Made by a program: the position numbers and the translations under genes. 64,000 nucleotides of DNA from CAKSHP01 sp045636325 (lineage in GTDB: Bacteria > Bacillota > Clostridia > UBA1381 > UMGS1253): the NCBI GenBank assembly GCA_045636325.1, contig JAZTXH010000010.1, positions 43,109-107,108 of the forward strand. Reading direction: 5' to 3'. The notes beneath the pieces are model-generated. The model had not been told where the DNA came from, searched no databases, and was given only the letters and a program-made list of their open reading frames with translations. The first letter of the stretch is position 1. Each line of letters begins with the position of its first letter. Below, one piece after another: positions 25,014 through 33,204 of this stretch.

Positions 25014-25042
25014 ATTATAGCATATTTATTATCCGATGTCAA
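25014..25042 (-). promoter_or_regulatory. Consensus sigma-A promoter, leftward
   Basis: On the minus strand: TTGACA (25037-25042), a 17-bp spacer, TATAAT (25014-25019). Both boxes match consensus perfectly. It drives the leader and the zinc-finger/sigma genes. Confidence 0.85.
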
Positions 25043-25139
25043 GCATAAAAGAAATATTTTTATTGATAAATCTATAAATATTCCTATTGGGTTATATTTC
25101 GCAATCGCTGCTAAAATCAGAATGAGTATGACAGATTTG

Positions 25140-26153
25140 CTATCCGCAATCAAAAAGCAATCCGCTAGATAAACTGTAATTTGTTAAATCTACAGTAGGT
25201 CTATTATTATATATACTACTGCAGTCATATATACAATACTTACAATTCTTACAAGGAGAAATATACGCGCGTATTATAGGGGCAAAAAGTGCAACACGAT
25301 TTTCTGAAGCATTATTTACTGGAATTTTCTTGCTATACCACGCTATGATTGTGTTCATATGAGTATGTTCATCGGTTTTTTTGTGAGTATTCGCCCCTAA
25401 AATGCGTATTTCGTCAAAAATACGTTTGACATCTGCCTCGCTTGGCTGCTCTATTTCCTTGCAAATTGGGTAGATGGAATTAAATATAAGACAGCCATAA
25501 GAACCGGGCATTTTATAAAGGCAGAAAGTATCAGCATATTTTTTGAAAAATCTCCACACCTTTGTTTTCTCCCAGCCCCATCTCTTGCCCAAGGTTTCCA
25601 ACGTGAGCAAAGCATTATTTTTACCATACTGAATTACGGGAGCTAAGTTTGAGAATGCATTATTAGGATCTTCAAACACAGTATGACACCACAAATCAAG
25701 CCACGCATCTGCATCCTCAAATTTATACCCGGATTCTGCAAGTCGCTCGGTGATATTACGGGAAAGGCATAAAAATCCGTAATCTTGAGAGGTATAAACA
25801 TTTCCGTCCATACATTCCTTGCCGGAGCATTTAACAACCCAATCATTGATTTTATAGGTTAACTTTTTGGTTTCTTCATCAAGTGTATAGCTGATATATC
25901 CAAGCTCTGACAATTTATTCAGAATAGAAAAAGCATCCTCACGCTTTTTTACGCCGAGAATGCTTTTTACGCCTACAATACCGCCTGACCATTCGCCTGC
26001 ATTAACTTCATTGGTATATCCACAGTATTCTGCCTGCCCCTTACGAAATGCAGCACGAGAGGCAAGACGGGTATATGCACCCATTATTCCCTTGCCCTGT
26101 GGAAGATGGCAGCGCATAAGCTTTACCCATTCATATTTCATCAAACACTTCAT
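25140..26153 (-). CDS. Replication-type protein of the accessory element
   Basis: 337 residues. LGVKKREDAFSILNKLSELGYISY looks like a winged-helix module near residue 70-95, and LGKRWGWEKTKVWRFFKKY like a second helix-turn-helix near 190. The Cys-rich segment CKNCKYCIYDC near the end may bind metal. The pattern recalls replisome-organiser or DnaD/RepA-like proteins of integrative elements, but no family is certain. AAAGGAGGT is 7 nt before the ATG. Confidence 0.5.
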   Translation of the reverse strand: MKCLMKYEWVKLMRCHLPQGKGIMGAYTRLASRAAFRKGQAEYCGYTNEVNAGEWSGGIVGVKSILGVKKREDAFSILNKLSELGYISYTLDEETKKLTYKINDWVVKCSGKECMDGNVYTSQDYGFLCLSRNITERLAESGYKFEDADAWLDLWCHTVFEDPNNAFSNLAPVIQYGKNNALLTLETLGKRWGWEKTKVWRFFKKYADTFCLYKMPGSYGCLIFNSIYPICKEIEQPSEADVKRIFDEIRILGANTHKKTDEHTHMNTIIAWYSKKIPVNNASENRVALFAPIIRAYISPCKNCKYCIYDCSSIYNNRPTVDLTNYSLSSGLLFDCG

Positions 26154-26244
26154 AAGGGACCTCCTTTCTCAGATTCAGTATGTCATGTTATGGTCAGATT
26201 TTGTATAAATATACAATAATTTATATGTCTGTATTTCTTTACGC

Positions 26245-26280
26245 AAAACAAAAGAGCTACACCCAAATAATGAGTGTAAC
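26245..26280 (-). terminator. Probable terminator downstream of lysS
   Basis: On the minus strand GTTACAC pairs with GGTGTAGC (7 bp, one G-U) and is followed by CTCTTTTGTTTT. Confidence 0.5.
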
Positions 26281-26330
26281 CCTTAAAATTTTACATAAGA
26301 TTAATTGCTTTTTTCGTTTCTCTGCACAAA

Positions 26331-26361
26331 TTGGCGTAGTAATGGCGTAGTGGCGTAGTAA
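26331..26361. repeat. Three direct copies of TGGCGTAGT
   Basis: TGGCGTAGT occurs three times in 30 bp just past the 3' end of lysS, close to the presumed edge of the accessory region. It may be a recombinase site or simple slippage. Nothing else was seen between 26281 and 26413. Confidence 0.5.
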
Positions 26362-26413
26362 ATTTACTTTTCACAAAGCCACAAACCCAGTGTTTAAGCC
26401 ATTTGTTAGATTA

Positions 26414-27976
26414 TTACTTATCCAACGGCTTCATTGTGGGGAATAACAATACATCACGAATTGCAGCTGAATCTGTCAAAAGCATTGTCATACGGTCAAT
26501 GCCGAAGCCGATACCGCCTGTAGGCGGCATACCGATTTCAAGAGCATTCATAAAGTCTTCATCTGTTGTGTTCGCCTCTTCATTACCCATAGCGAGCTGC
26601 GCTTCCTGAGCTTTGAAACGCTCTCTCTGGTCAATGGGGTCATTAAGCTCAGAATAAGCATTTGCCATTTCCCAACCATTCATAAAGAACTCAAAACGCT
26701 CAACATACTCGGGGTTTTCGGGTTTTTTCTTTGTAAGAGGAGAAATCTCAATGGGGTGGTCCATAACAAATGTGGGCTGCAGAAGATGCTCTTCAACATA
26801 TTCTTCAAAGAACAGATTTAAAATTTCACCCTTTGAGTGACGCTCTTCGTATTCAATGTGATGCTCCTTTGCAGTTGCACGTGCATCTTCAAGAGTTTTA
26901 ATCTCGTTAAAGTCAACCCCTGAATACTTTTTAACAGCATCAAGCATTGTTATTCTTTCAAAAGGTTTGCCAAGATCCATTTCAATGCCGTTGTATACAA
27001 TTTTTGTTGTGCCAAGCACTTCCATAGCCACATGGCGGTAAAGATTTTCCGTTAAATCCATCATACCGTGATAATCTGTGTATGCCTGATAAAGCTCCAT
27101 TAATGTAAACTCAGGATTATGACGTGTATCAAGACCTTCATTACGGAAAACTCTACCGATTTCGTAAACTCTTTCAAGGCCACCTACAATAAGTCTCTTT
27201 AAATAAAGTTCAAGAGAAATTCTAAGCTTAAAGTCTTCATCAAGGGCATTAAAGTGTGTTTCAAAAGGGCGCGCCGCTGCACCGCCTGCATTTGATACAA
27301 GCATAGGTGTTTCAACCTCTAAAAAGCCCTGTGCATCCAAGTATCTTCTAATAGAAGAAATAATCTTTGAACGCTTTATGAATGTGTCTTTAACATCTGC
27401 ATTCATAATAAGGTCAGTATAACGCTGACGGTATCTTAAGTCAGTATTTGTCATGCCGTGGAATTTTTCCGGCAAGGGAAGAAGCGACTTTGAAAGAAGA
27501 GTAATCTTTGTTGCACGAACGGAGATTTCACCTGTCTGTGTTGTAAAAACTTCACCCTCTGCACCAACTATATCACCTATATCAAGCTTTTTAAAACGAT
27601 TGTATTCTTCTTCGCCCAGAATATCTTTTTTAACGAATAACTGAACCTGACCTGTTATATCTGCAATATGGCTAAAACCAACCTTGCCCATGCCGCGTTT
27701 TGACATAATACGACCAGCTACTACAACTGTCTGCCCGTCAAGAGCGGAAATCTTTGCTTCGATTGTTTCTGTTTCTTCACTGCCGCGCTTTGTAATCTCA
27801 CGCATCTCGGTTGTGTAATTATCTTTAATCTGAGATGCAGTATGCGTGCGGTTAAATTTTGTAATTTCAAAGGGGTCACGGCCCTCATTCTGAAGCTCAA
27901 AAAGCTTGTCTCTTCTAATTTGCAAAAGCTCAGATAATTCCTGAGTTTCTACTGCTGTGTTTTCTGTTTCAGCCAT
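26414..27976 (-). CDS. lysS: Lysyl-tRNA synthetase, class II
   Basis: 520 residues from the ATG at 27976 (MAETENTAVETQEL); the open frame to 28093 includes promoter sequence and is not used. The OB anticodon domain contains VVVAGRIMSKRGMGKV. Class II motifs: RVFRNEGLDTRHNPEFT (motif 2) and GIGFGIDRMTMLL (motif 3). The N-terminal ~40 residues are extra and charged. It has its own promoter at 28085 and a plain ~100-nt leader with no T-box. Confidence 0.96.
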   Translation of the reverse strand: MAETENTAVETQELSELLQIRRDKLFELQNEGRDPFEITKFNRTHTASQIKDNYTTEMREITKRGSEETETIEAKISALDGQTVVVAGRIMSKRGMGKVGFSHIADITGQVQLFVKKDILGEEEYNRFKKLDIGDIVGAEGEVFTTQTGEISVRATKITLLSKSLLPLPEKFHGMTNTDLRYRQRYTDLIMNADVKDTFIKRSKIISSIRRYLDAQGFLEVETPMLVSNAGGAAARPFETHFNALDEDFKLRISLELYLKRLIVGGLERVYEIGRVFRNEGLDTRHNPEFTLMELYQAYTDYHGMMDLTENLYRHVAMEVLGTTKIVYNGIEMDLGKPFERITMLDAVKKYSGVDFNEIKTLEDARATAKEHHIEYEERHSKGEILNLFFEEYVEEHLLQPTFVMDHPIEISPLTKKKPENPEYVERFEFFMNGWEMANAYSELNDPIDQRERFKAQEAQLAMGNEEANTTDEDFMNALEIGMPPTGGIGFGIDRMTMLLTDSAAIRDVLLFPTMKPLDK

Positions 27977-28084
27977 AAATTTCAATACCTTTCTGCCTGC
28001 ATAATAAAATATTAAAAATGAACAAATTCGCCACAGGCACGCAAAAATGCAAATATGTAAATTTAAACGTAGATATACCTTTAC

Positions 28085-28113
28085 ATTATACACTATTTTT
28101 GCGCGTTTGACAA
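28085..28113 (-). promoter_or_regulatory. Sigma-A promoter of lysS
   Basis: On the minus strand: TTGTCA (28108-28113), a 17-bp spacer, TATAAT (28085-28090). Start of transcription near 28078. Confidence 0.8.
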
Positions 28114-28178
28114 CACTTTTTTAAAAATAGTTTGTTTTTAGGCCGAAAAGACTTTATCAGGTTGTATATATGGAGAGT

Positions 28179-28262
28179 TTATCTTTTCTTGTCTGCTTTT
28201 AAACAATCCATTCCAATATAACATGTGAACGCGGTTAAAAGCAACATTAAACTTACTAACAT
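28179..28262 (-). CDS. Possible 27-residue hydrophobic peptide
   Basis: The frame codes for a single membrane helix (MLVSLMLLLTAFTCYIGMD) with a basic end (CLKADKKR). AGGATAAAAAATG is its start region. The same start region, with a stronger GGAGGATAAAAAATG, is duplicated 27 bp upstream, where it opens a seven-codon frame (MLVSFVG) whose stop overlaps the second ribosome site. Small membrane peptides of this shape include type I toxins and helper subunits. No family was recognised; no antisense RNA was identified. The surrounding 674-nt gap is otherwise AT-rich, and 28300-28590 holds nothing recognisable. Confidence 0.4.
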   Translation of the reverse strand: MLVSLMLLLTAFTCYIGMDCLKADKKR

Positions 28263-28299
28263 TTTTTATCCTACAAAACTTACTAACATTTTTTATCCT
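28249..28299. repeat. Tandem 24-bp duplication carrying a start site
   Basis: Two identical 24-bp copies (28249-28272 and 28276-28299) with a 27-bp period. On the minus strand each contains AGGATAAAAAATGTTAGTAA, i.e. ribosome site plus start of the small hydrophobic ORF. Confidence 0.85.
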
Positions 28300-28587
28300 C
28301 CTTTTTTGTGTTTTGACTTACAACTTAAGAATAACACATCTTATGTACAATAAAAAGGACAGATGAAAGTGAGTATAAAGAAGTTTCTAGCTAATTATTA
28401 ATAAAGAACAAATATAATACATTAACTCTATAGAAAAAACAAATATGTAGCTTTGGAGATAAAAAATACATTTTTAAATAAATTTAGACAAAATAAAACA
28501 ATTCATTTCAATTTAAAAAAGTTGAGAAAAACTCAAAAATTAAAGCTAAAATTCAAAACAAAGAATAAATTCATTATAAAATCTATA

Positions 28588-28630
28588 GGAAAAATAAAAA
28601 CACTGCTATAAGCTTAAATAGCAGTGTTTT
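28588..28630 (-). terminator. Terminator of hflX-yigZ
   Basis: A perfect stem AAAACACTGCTAT / ATAGCAGTGTTTT; on the minus strand it is followed by a T-rich tract. It lies 20 nt past the yigZ stop. Confidence 0.8.
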
Positions 28631-28650
28631 AAAATAGTTTTTATTTATTT

Positions 28651-29286
28651 TTACGCATCAATTTCTTTATTGAGATACTCCTGCCCGACTATCTCACAGC
28701 TTACTCTGGCATTTGCTACATCGGTAATAAAGTTTATAAATTTTTGAGTATCTTCGATTTCGGTATAAACATATAAAATAACATTTGCCTCGTATACGGT
28801 ATCTTTTACCACATATCCTTTTTCCACTGTTTCATACTGAACTTTGCCAAAAGTTGTGTAATCGGTTTTTATTTTTACTATGTCACACAAAACTCTTTTT
28901 ATAATACCACCTGCATCAACACCGCATTTTGCACTTGCGCCGTATGCTCTCACAAGACCTCCGCCACCAAGCAGTATTCCGCCGAAATATCGGGTAACAA
29001 CTATTGCCACATCGGTAAGGCCTTCTTTTCTTAAAACATCAAGAACGGGAATGCCTGCAGTGCCCGATGGTTCACCGTCGTCACTGTAACGGCAGATGTT
29101 ATTATCAGAAATTATATATGCATACACATTATGGCTTGCATCGTGATAGCGGCTTTTCGTCTGCTCTATCAAAGACAGTGATTCGCCTTCGGTTCTGACT
29201 GGCTTTACAGTAGCTATAAAACGGCTTCTGCGTTCAATAAACTCAGCCTGTGCAGCTTTTTTTATGGTTTTGTATTCTTTAAGCAT
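28651..29286 (-). CDS. YigZ/IMPACT family protein
   Basis: 211 residues. The N-terminal IMPACT domain has SRFIATVKPV, SRYHDASHNVYAYII, YSDDGEPSGTAG and VTRYFGGILLGGGGL; the C-terminal ~70 residues form the DUF1949 ferredoxin-like domain. The family is linked to translation control in eukaryotes (IMPACT/YIH1), but its bacterial role is unclear. It lies 38 nt after hflX and probably shares its transcript. Confidence 0.93.
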   Translation of the reverse strand: MLKEYKTIKKAAQAEFIERRSRFIATVKPVRTEGESLSLIEQTKSRYHDASHNVYAYIISDNNICRYSDDGEPSGTAGIPVLDVLRKEGLTDVAIVVTRYFGGILLGGGGLVRAYGASAKCGVDAGGIIKRVLCDIVKIKTDYTTFGKVQYETVEKGYVVKDTVYEANVILYVYTEIEDTQKFINFITDVANARVSCEIVGQEYLNKEIDA

Positions 29287-29324
29287 AAATTTTCACCTTG
29301 TTTCTGTTAAAACCCGTTTTGGCA

Positions 29325-30614
29325 TTATTGATTCAGGTTTTCGTGTCTTACAACATAATTTCGAATTTTGTTATAGCATATTTCATCAATCAGCGCAATT
29401 ACCTTTGTTCCTTCGACAGTGTATTCTTCGGAAAGCACCATATGGTCTGCGTGAAGATGTGGCAAAAGTGAACCCTCGCTATAGGGAATAAGAAGAGTTA
29501 CCTCTTGCTTCTTGCCGGGAACGGTATCTTCAATTGCGCTTATTAAAAGGTCTGTGCCTTTGCTTTCCTTAAGGCTAACAAATACTGTTTTGTTGCAACC
29601 TTCAATTTCTTTGGGAAGAGTGGTTAAATCGGCACAAAGGTCCGTTTTATTAATAACTGCAACCGTAGGCTTTCCTGACGCATCGAGTTCGTTTAAAATA
29701 GAATTTACAACTGTTATATGGTTTTTAAATTCAGGATTAGAACCATCAATAACATGGATTAAAACATCAGCTAAAGCTGCTTCTTCCAGCGTTGATTTAA
29801 ACGCCTTTATAAGGTGATGGGGAAGTTTTCTTATAAAGCCGACAGTGTCTATAAGTGTTATTTGCCTGTTATCAGACAGAGTAAGACATCGTGCTGTAGG
29901 GTCAAGGGTTGCAAAAAGCTTGTTTTCAGCCAAAACACCTGCATCTGTTAAAAAATTTAAAAGAGTAGATTTTCCTGCATTTGTATATCCAACAAGAGCA
30001 ACGGTAATTCTGCCGTCTTTTTTTCGGCGTGAACGCAAAAGTTCACGGTGAGATGCGATATCCTTAAGTTCATCGGAAAGTGAATCAATTTTTCTTCTTA
30101 TATGTCTGCGGTCGGTTTCAAGCTTTGTTTCACCGGGACCTCTTGTGCCTATGCCGCCGCCAAGTCTTGAAAGGGCGCTGCCCATTCCGGTAAGACGTGG
30201 CATGATATATTTAAGCTGAGCAAGCTCTACCTGAATTTTACCTTCTTTTGTTATGGCGCGGGATGCAAATATGTCAAGAATAAGCATGGTGCGGTCAATA
30301 ACCTTAAGATTAAGGGCATCGGAAATGTTTCTGACCTGAATAGGGGAAAGCTCGTCGTCAAAAATAACAGTATCAGCTTTAAGCTCTGATGCCGCAATAC
30401 GTATTTCTTCAAGCTTTCCTTCTCCGATGTATGTGGCACTATCAGGTGCGGCGCGGTTTTGAATGCAAACACCTACAACTTCAACACCGGCAGTTTTAGC
30501 CAGTTCTTCAAGTTCAGCTATTGTTTCATCGCAGGTATCATTTAATATATCGGCAGAGCCAGTGTGCACACCAGACAATATTGCGCGTTCTTTTCTATCT
30601 TCGTTTTCAAACAT
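29325..30614 (-). CDS. hflX: GTPase HflX
   Basis: 429 residues. The N-terminal HflX domain has GEGKLEEI and the coiled linker includes GGGIGTRGPGETKLETDRR. GTPase motifs: G1 GYTNAGKST, G3 DTVGF, G4 NKTD. HflX binds the 50S subunit and rescues stalled or heat-damaged ribosomes. It starts at ATG 30614 behind a promoter at 30656 and runs divergently from mraZ. Confidence 0.96.
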   Translation of the reverse strand: MFENEDRKERAILSGVHTGSADILNDTCDETIAELEELAKTAGVEVVGVCIQNRAAPDSATYIGEGKLEEIRIAASELKADTVIFDDELSPIQVRNISDALNLKVIDRTMLILDIFASRAITKEGKIQVELAQLKYIMPRLTGMGSALSRLGGGIGTRGPGETKLETDRRHIRRKIDSLSDELKDIASHRELLRSRRKKDGRITVALVGYTNAGKSTLLNFLTDAGVLAENKLFATLDPTARCLTLSDNRQITLIDTVGFIRKLPHHLIKAFKSTLEEAALADVLIHVIDGSNPEFKNHITVVNSILNELDASGKPTVAVINKTDLCADLTTLPKEIEGCNKTVFVSLKESKGTDLLISAIEDTVPGKKQEVTLLIPYSEGSLLPHLHADHMVLSEEYTVEGTKVIALIDEICYNKIRNYVVRHENLNQ

Positions 30615-30655
30615 AATTAATTCTCCATAGTCGTTTTAAAAAATGCAATATATAA

Positions 30656-30684
30656 ATTATACCCTAATTCACAGTTATTATCAA
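30656..30684 (-). promoter_or_regulatory. Sigma-A promoter of hflX
   Basis: On the minus strand: TTGATA (30679-30684), a 17-bp spacer, TATAAT (30656-30661). Confidence 0.7.
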
Positions 30685-30802
30685 GAGTGAAAATATGCTC
30701 AAAAAAAGTCGGGGAAATTATGCAAATGAGCCAAAAAAGCATAAAATGTTACCGGTTTGTAATTTAAAAATAAAAAAAATTTAAAAAAATTTTAAAAAAC
30801 AC

Positions 30803-30831
30803 TTGCTAAAAGTAAAAATATAGTGTAAAAT
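30803..30831 (+). promoter_or_regulatory. Promoter of the mraZ/dcw operon
   Basis: TTGCTA (30803-30808), a 17-bp spacer, TAAAAT (30826-30831). Transcription should begin near 30838, just ahead of the MraZ repeats. Confidence 0.7.
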
Positions 30832-30847
30832 TACATCATCAGGGGAT

Positions 30848-30877
30848 AAAGTGTAAAAAAGTGTGATAAAGTGGTAC
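30848..30877 (+). promoter_or_regulatory. MraZ operator: three 10-bp repeats
   Basis: AAAGTG recurs at 30848, 30858 and 30868 with an exact 10-bp period (AAAGTGTAAA, AAAGTGTGAT, AAAGTGGTAC). MraZ of other bacteria binds short direct repeats one helical turn apart near its own promoter, so this is probably the autoregulatory site of the dcw operon. Confidence 0.7.
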
Positions 30878-31026
30878 AAAAATCCTGGATGCATCACTTA
30901 TTTGATGGGAAAGGGGATAGTGTTGCTTTTTTAGTCATTTTTGAGCTTGTATCGCAGGCGCGGAAAAAGCGTAAGGCTAAATGTCTGCACTGCAGTAATT
31001 ATTGTTGCCAAAGGAGGTGCGCAGAT

Positions 31027-31473
31027 TTGTTTATAGGTTCATATGAGCATACTTTTGATGCTAAAGGTCGTGTGAGTGTTCCGGCTAAATTCAGAACCGG
31101 TGCAGAAGGCGAAAAGTTTTTTGTTACAAGAGGCACAACAGAAAAATGTCTTTTTGTTTATCCTAAAGAGCAGTGGGATGCAATGTGTGATAAGCTGGCT
31201 GCGCTCCCAATTGTAACAAATAAAAAGAATTCAGAGTTTGTAAGAAGATTTACTTCCAATGCACGTGAGTGTGAGGTTGACAAGCTCGGAAGAATAAATG
31301 TTGTTTTGGAATTGCGAGAGTATGCAGGCATAATAAAGGATGTAAAAATTGTTGGTGTGCGTGATCGCTTTGAAATATGGGATATAAATTACTGGAATGA
31401 AAAGTATGGTTACGAAGAAGATAATTTTGAGGGTATGCAGGCAGTCATGGATGAAATTGATTTTGAATTTTAA
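31027..31473 (+). CDS. mraZ: Transcriptional regulator MraZ
   Basis: 148 residues. Two AbrB-like MraZ repeats: GSYEHTFDAKGRVSVPAKFR and SNARECEVDKLGRINVVLEL, each with the DxKGR/DKLGR signature. It controls the dcw operon. The frame is open back to 30871, but AAAGGAGGTG (31010-31019) points to the TTG at 31027. The last codons are duplicated just after the stop. Confidence 0.95.
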   Translation: MFIGSYEHTFDAKGRVSVPAKFRTGAEGEKFFVTRGTTEKCLFVYPKEQWDAMCDKLAALPIVTNKKNSEFVRRFTSNARECEVDKLGRINVVLELREYAGIIKDVKIVGVRDRFEIWDINYWNEKYGYEEDNFEGMQAVMDEIDFEF

Positions 31474-31496
31474 AGAAATTGATTTTGAATTTTAAT
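31453..31496 (+). repeat. 22-bp tandem duplication at the mraZ stop
   Basis: The sequence GAAATTGATTTTGAATTTTA, coding for EIDFEF and the stop, occurs twice with a 22-bp period (31453 and 31475). The second copy lies between mraZ and rsmH. Confidence 0.85.
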
Positions 31497-31512
31497 CCGG
31501 AGTGTGGAATAA

Positions 31513-32448
31513 ATGGAATTTAAGCATGTGCCCGTTATGCTTTTTGAGTGTATAGATAGTTTAAATATAAAACCTGACGGCATATATGTGGATGCAACGC
31601 TGGGCGGTGGCGGTCACAGTTTTGAAATTGCAAGCCGATTGACTGAAGGCGGACGGATTATTGGCATTGATCGGGATGCACAGGCAATTGAAGCGGCAAA
31701 AAAACGGCTTGAACCCTTTTATGGCAGAGTAAGCTTTGTACATGATAATTTTGTTAACGCTCCTGTTATATTAGAGAGATTAGGTATTGAAAATATAGAT
31801 GGTGCGATTATTGACCTTGGAGTTTCGTCTTATCAGTTGGATGAAGCGGAGCGTGGCTTTAGTTATATAAATGATGCACCGCTTGATATGCGGATGGACC
31901 GCAGAAATGAAAAAAGTGCGTATACAGTTATAAATGAATATTCCGAAAGTAAGCTTTGCGATATTATATATAAGTACGGTGAGGAGCGTTGGGCAAAAAG
32001 AATAGCGCAGTTTATAGCCGAGAAAAGACTTATAAAACCCATTGAAACCACCGGCGAGCTTACAGGCATTATAAAGGCTGCAATTCCTGCTGCAGCAAGG
32101 GCAGAAGGGGGTCACCCTGGGAAGCGTACGTTTCAGGCAATAAGAATTGAAGTTAATGATGAGCTCGCAATTATAGAAGATACAATAAAAGCATTTGCAG
32201 ATAAGCTTAATGAAAAAGGAAGACTTGCAGTAATCACATTCCACTCGCTGGAAGATAGAATAGTAAAGGAAGCTTTTTTAAAGCTTAGTAAGGGTTGCAC
32301 CTGCCCGAATGAATTTCCGGTTTGTGTGTGCGGTGGCGTTTCAAAGGGAAAAATAATCACAAAAAAGCCAATAATAGCAACCGAGACTGAGCTTGAAGAA
32401 AATTCACGTTCAAAAAGTGCAAAGCTAAGAGTTTTTGAAAAGAAATAA
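31513..32448 (+). CDS. rsmH: 16S rRNA (cytosine-1402-N4)-methyltransferase
   Basis: 311 residues. The SAM-binding signature is DATLGGGGHSFEIASRL; DLGVSSYQLDEAERGFSY and KRTFQAIRIEVNDEL are typical, and AVITFHSLEDRIVK completes the fold. The C-terminus has cysteines in CTCPNEFPVCVCGG. It modifies C1402 in the ribosomal P site. It follows mraZ as usual. Confidence 0.97.
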   Translation: MEFKHVPVMLFECIDSLNIKPDGIYVDATLGGGGHSFEIASRLTEGGRIIGIDRDAQAIEAAKKRLEPFYGRVSFVHDNFVNAPVILERLGIENIDGAIIDLGVSSYQLDEAERGFSYINDAPLDMRMDRRNEKSAYTVINEYSESKLCDIIYKYGEERWAKRIAQFIAEKRLIKPIETTGELTGIIKAAIPAAARAEGGHPGKRTFQAIRIEVNDELAIIEDTIKAFADKLNEKGRLAVITFHSLEDRIVKEAFLKLSKGCTCPNEFPVCVCGGVSKGKIITKKPIIATETELEENSRSKSAKLRVFEKK

Positions 32449-32535
32449 ATTATAAAAAGAAGTAAATTATACATTTAAAAAATAAAAATATACGTGTGAT
32501 AAGATACGCGTTTTGCGTAAATAGGGGGATAATAA

Positions 32536-33003
32536 ATGAATAACAGACCTGTGATTACGGGAAGCCTTGCATATAAGATTGACTTTGAAGATGCGCCTGT
32601 TAAAAAATCGCTTAAAACTACAAATCAAAAGCAACTTAAAAAACAGGAAAAGAAAAGAGTGAGTCTTGCGGTACTGCTTTTTTATGTAATTATTATAGGG
32701 GCAATGGCATTTTGTTTAATAGGAAGAGAAGTTAAGCTTTACGCTAAAAGTGCCGAGCTTTCATCAAAGCAGACACAACTTACAGAACTTCAGGCAAAGT
32801 CAAAGCAGATGCTGATGGATGCAGAATCCGAACTTGATTTTGCGCAGATTGAGCAGACCGCGGTAGAAAAATATAATATGAGTCGTCCTGAAACACATCA
32901 GGTTATATATGTTGATATGGAAAAAAATGACTACATAGAGGGTGGGAGAGAAGAATCTGCCGGCGCTTTGCAAAAGCTTTTAGGAATAATAAAGGAATGG
33001 TAA
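32536..33003 (+). CDS. ftsL: Cell division protein FtsL-like
   Basis: 155 residues. A cytoplasmic basic N-terminus (~45 residues), one membrane helix (VSLAVLLFYVIIIGAMAFCL), then an extracytoplasmic coiled coil (KSAELSSKQTQLTELQAKSK). Sequence is poorly conserved in this family; the call rests on topology and on position between rsmH and spoVD. FtsL joins DivIB and DivIC in the divisome. Confidence 0.8.
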   Translation: MNNRPVITGSLAYKIDFEDAPVKKSLKTTNQKQLKKQEKKRVSLAVLLFYVIIIGAMAFCLIGREVKLYAKSAELSSKQTQLTELQAKSKQMLMDAESELDFAQIEQTAVEKYNMSRPETHQVIYVDMEKNDYIEGGREESAGALQKLLGIIKEW

Positions 33004-33055
33004 TATTATAATTTAATGTTCCTCTGGTTTATAGAAAAGATACTAAACATGAAAG

Positions 33056-33118
33056 TGAGACCTTCGGGCGGATTGCCCAAAGATACAGGTCTTGCTTTTT
33101 GTGCCTTTATGGGGCATA
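33056..33118 (+). other. Structured stretch between ftsL and spoVD
   Basis: AGACCT (33058-33063) pairs with AGGTCT (33087-33092) around an inner GGGC/GCCC hairpin (33066-33078). A second hairpin follows (TGTGCC / GGGCATA, about 33100-33117) with an AT-rich tail. It could be a weak terminator or attenuator that separates vegetative dcw transcription from spoVD. No known riboswitch class fits by eye. Confidence 0.35.
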
Positions 33119-33124
33119 AAAAAT

Positions 33125-33155
33125 TTGACAAAAAATGATAAATTTGCATTATAAA
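33125..33155 (+). promoter_or_regulatory. Possible promoter of spoVD
   Basis: TTGACA (33125-33130) and, 18-19 bp on, TTATAA/TATAAA. A sporulation-sigma promoter is also possible. Confidence 0.45.
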
Positions 33156-33204
33156 TTCCCATGTAAAAAATTTAATTTATGATTTCGGAGTGGAGGGAAG
33201 AGGA

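Larger units (their letters stand above)
21837..26400. mobile_element. Degraded integrative/plasmid-derived region
   Basis: The segment holds a broken replication gene, the tail of a restriction helicase on the other strand, a sigma factor, a zinc-finger protein with a long inverted-repeat leader, and a replication-type protein. These are typical of clostridial integrative elements. No complete integrase, relaxase or clear attachment repeat was found, so it is a remnant or composite. Limits are approximate: the cut CuAO fragment on the left and the 3' end of lysS on the right. Confidence 0.5.

Noticed and set aside
24873..25172. 99-codon frame on the plus strand
   Set aside because: TTG start inside the inverted repeat, no ribosome site, and it runs across the strong leftward promoter.
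26154..26413. Integrase remnant next to lysS
   Set aside because: No frame reads like a recombinase; only a terminator hairpin and short repeats are visible.
30871..31026. N-terminal extension of MraZ
   Set aside because: Covers the operator and ribosome site; the TTG at 31027 gives normal length.
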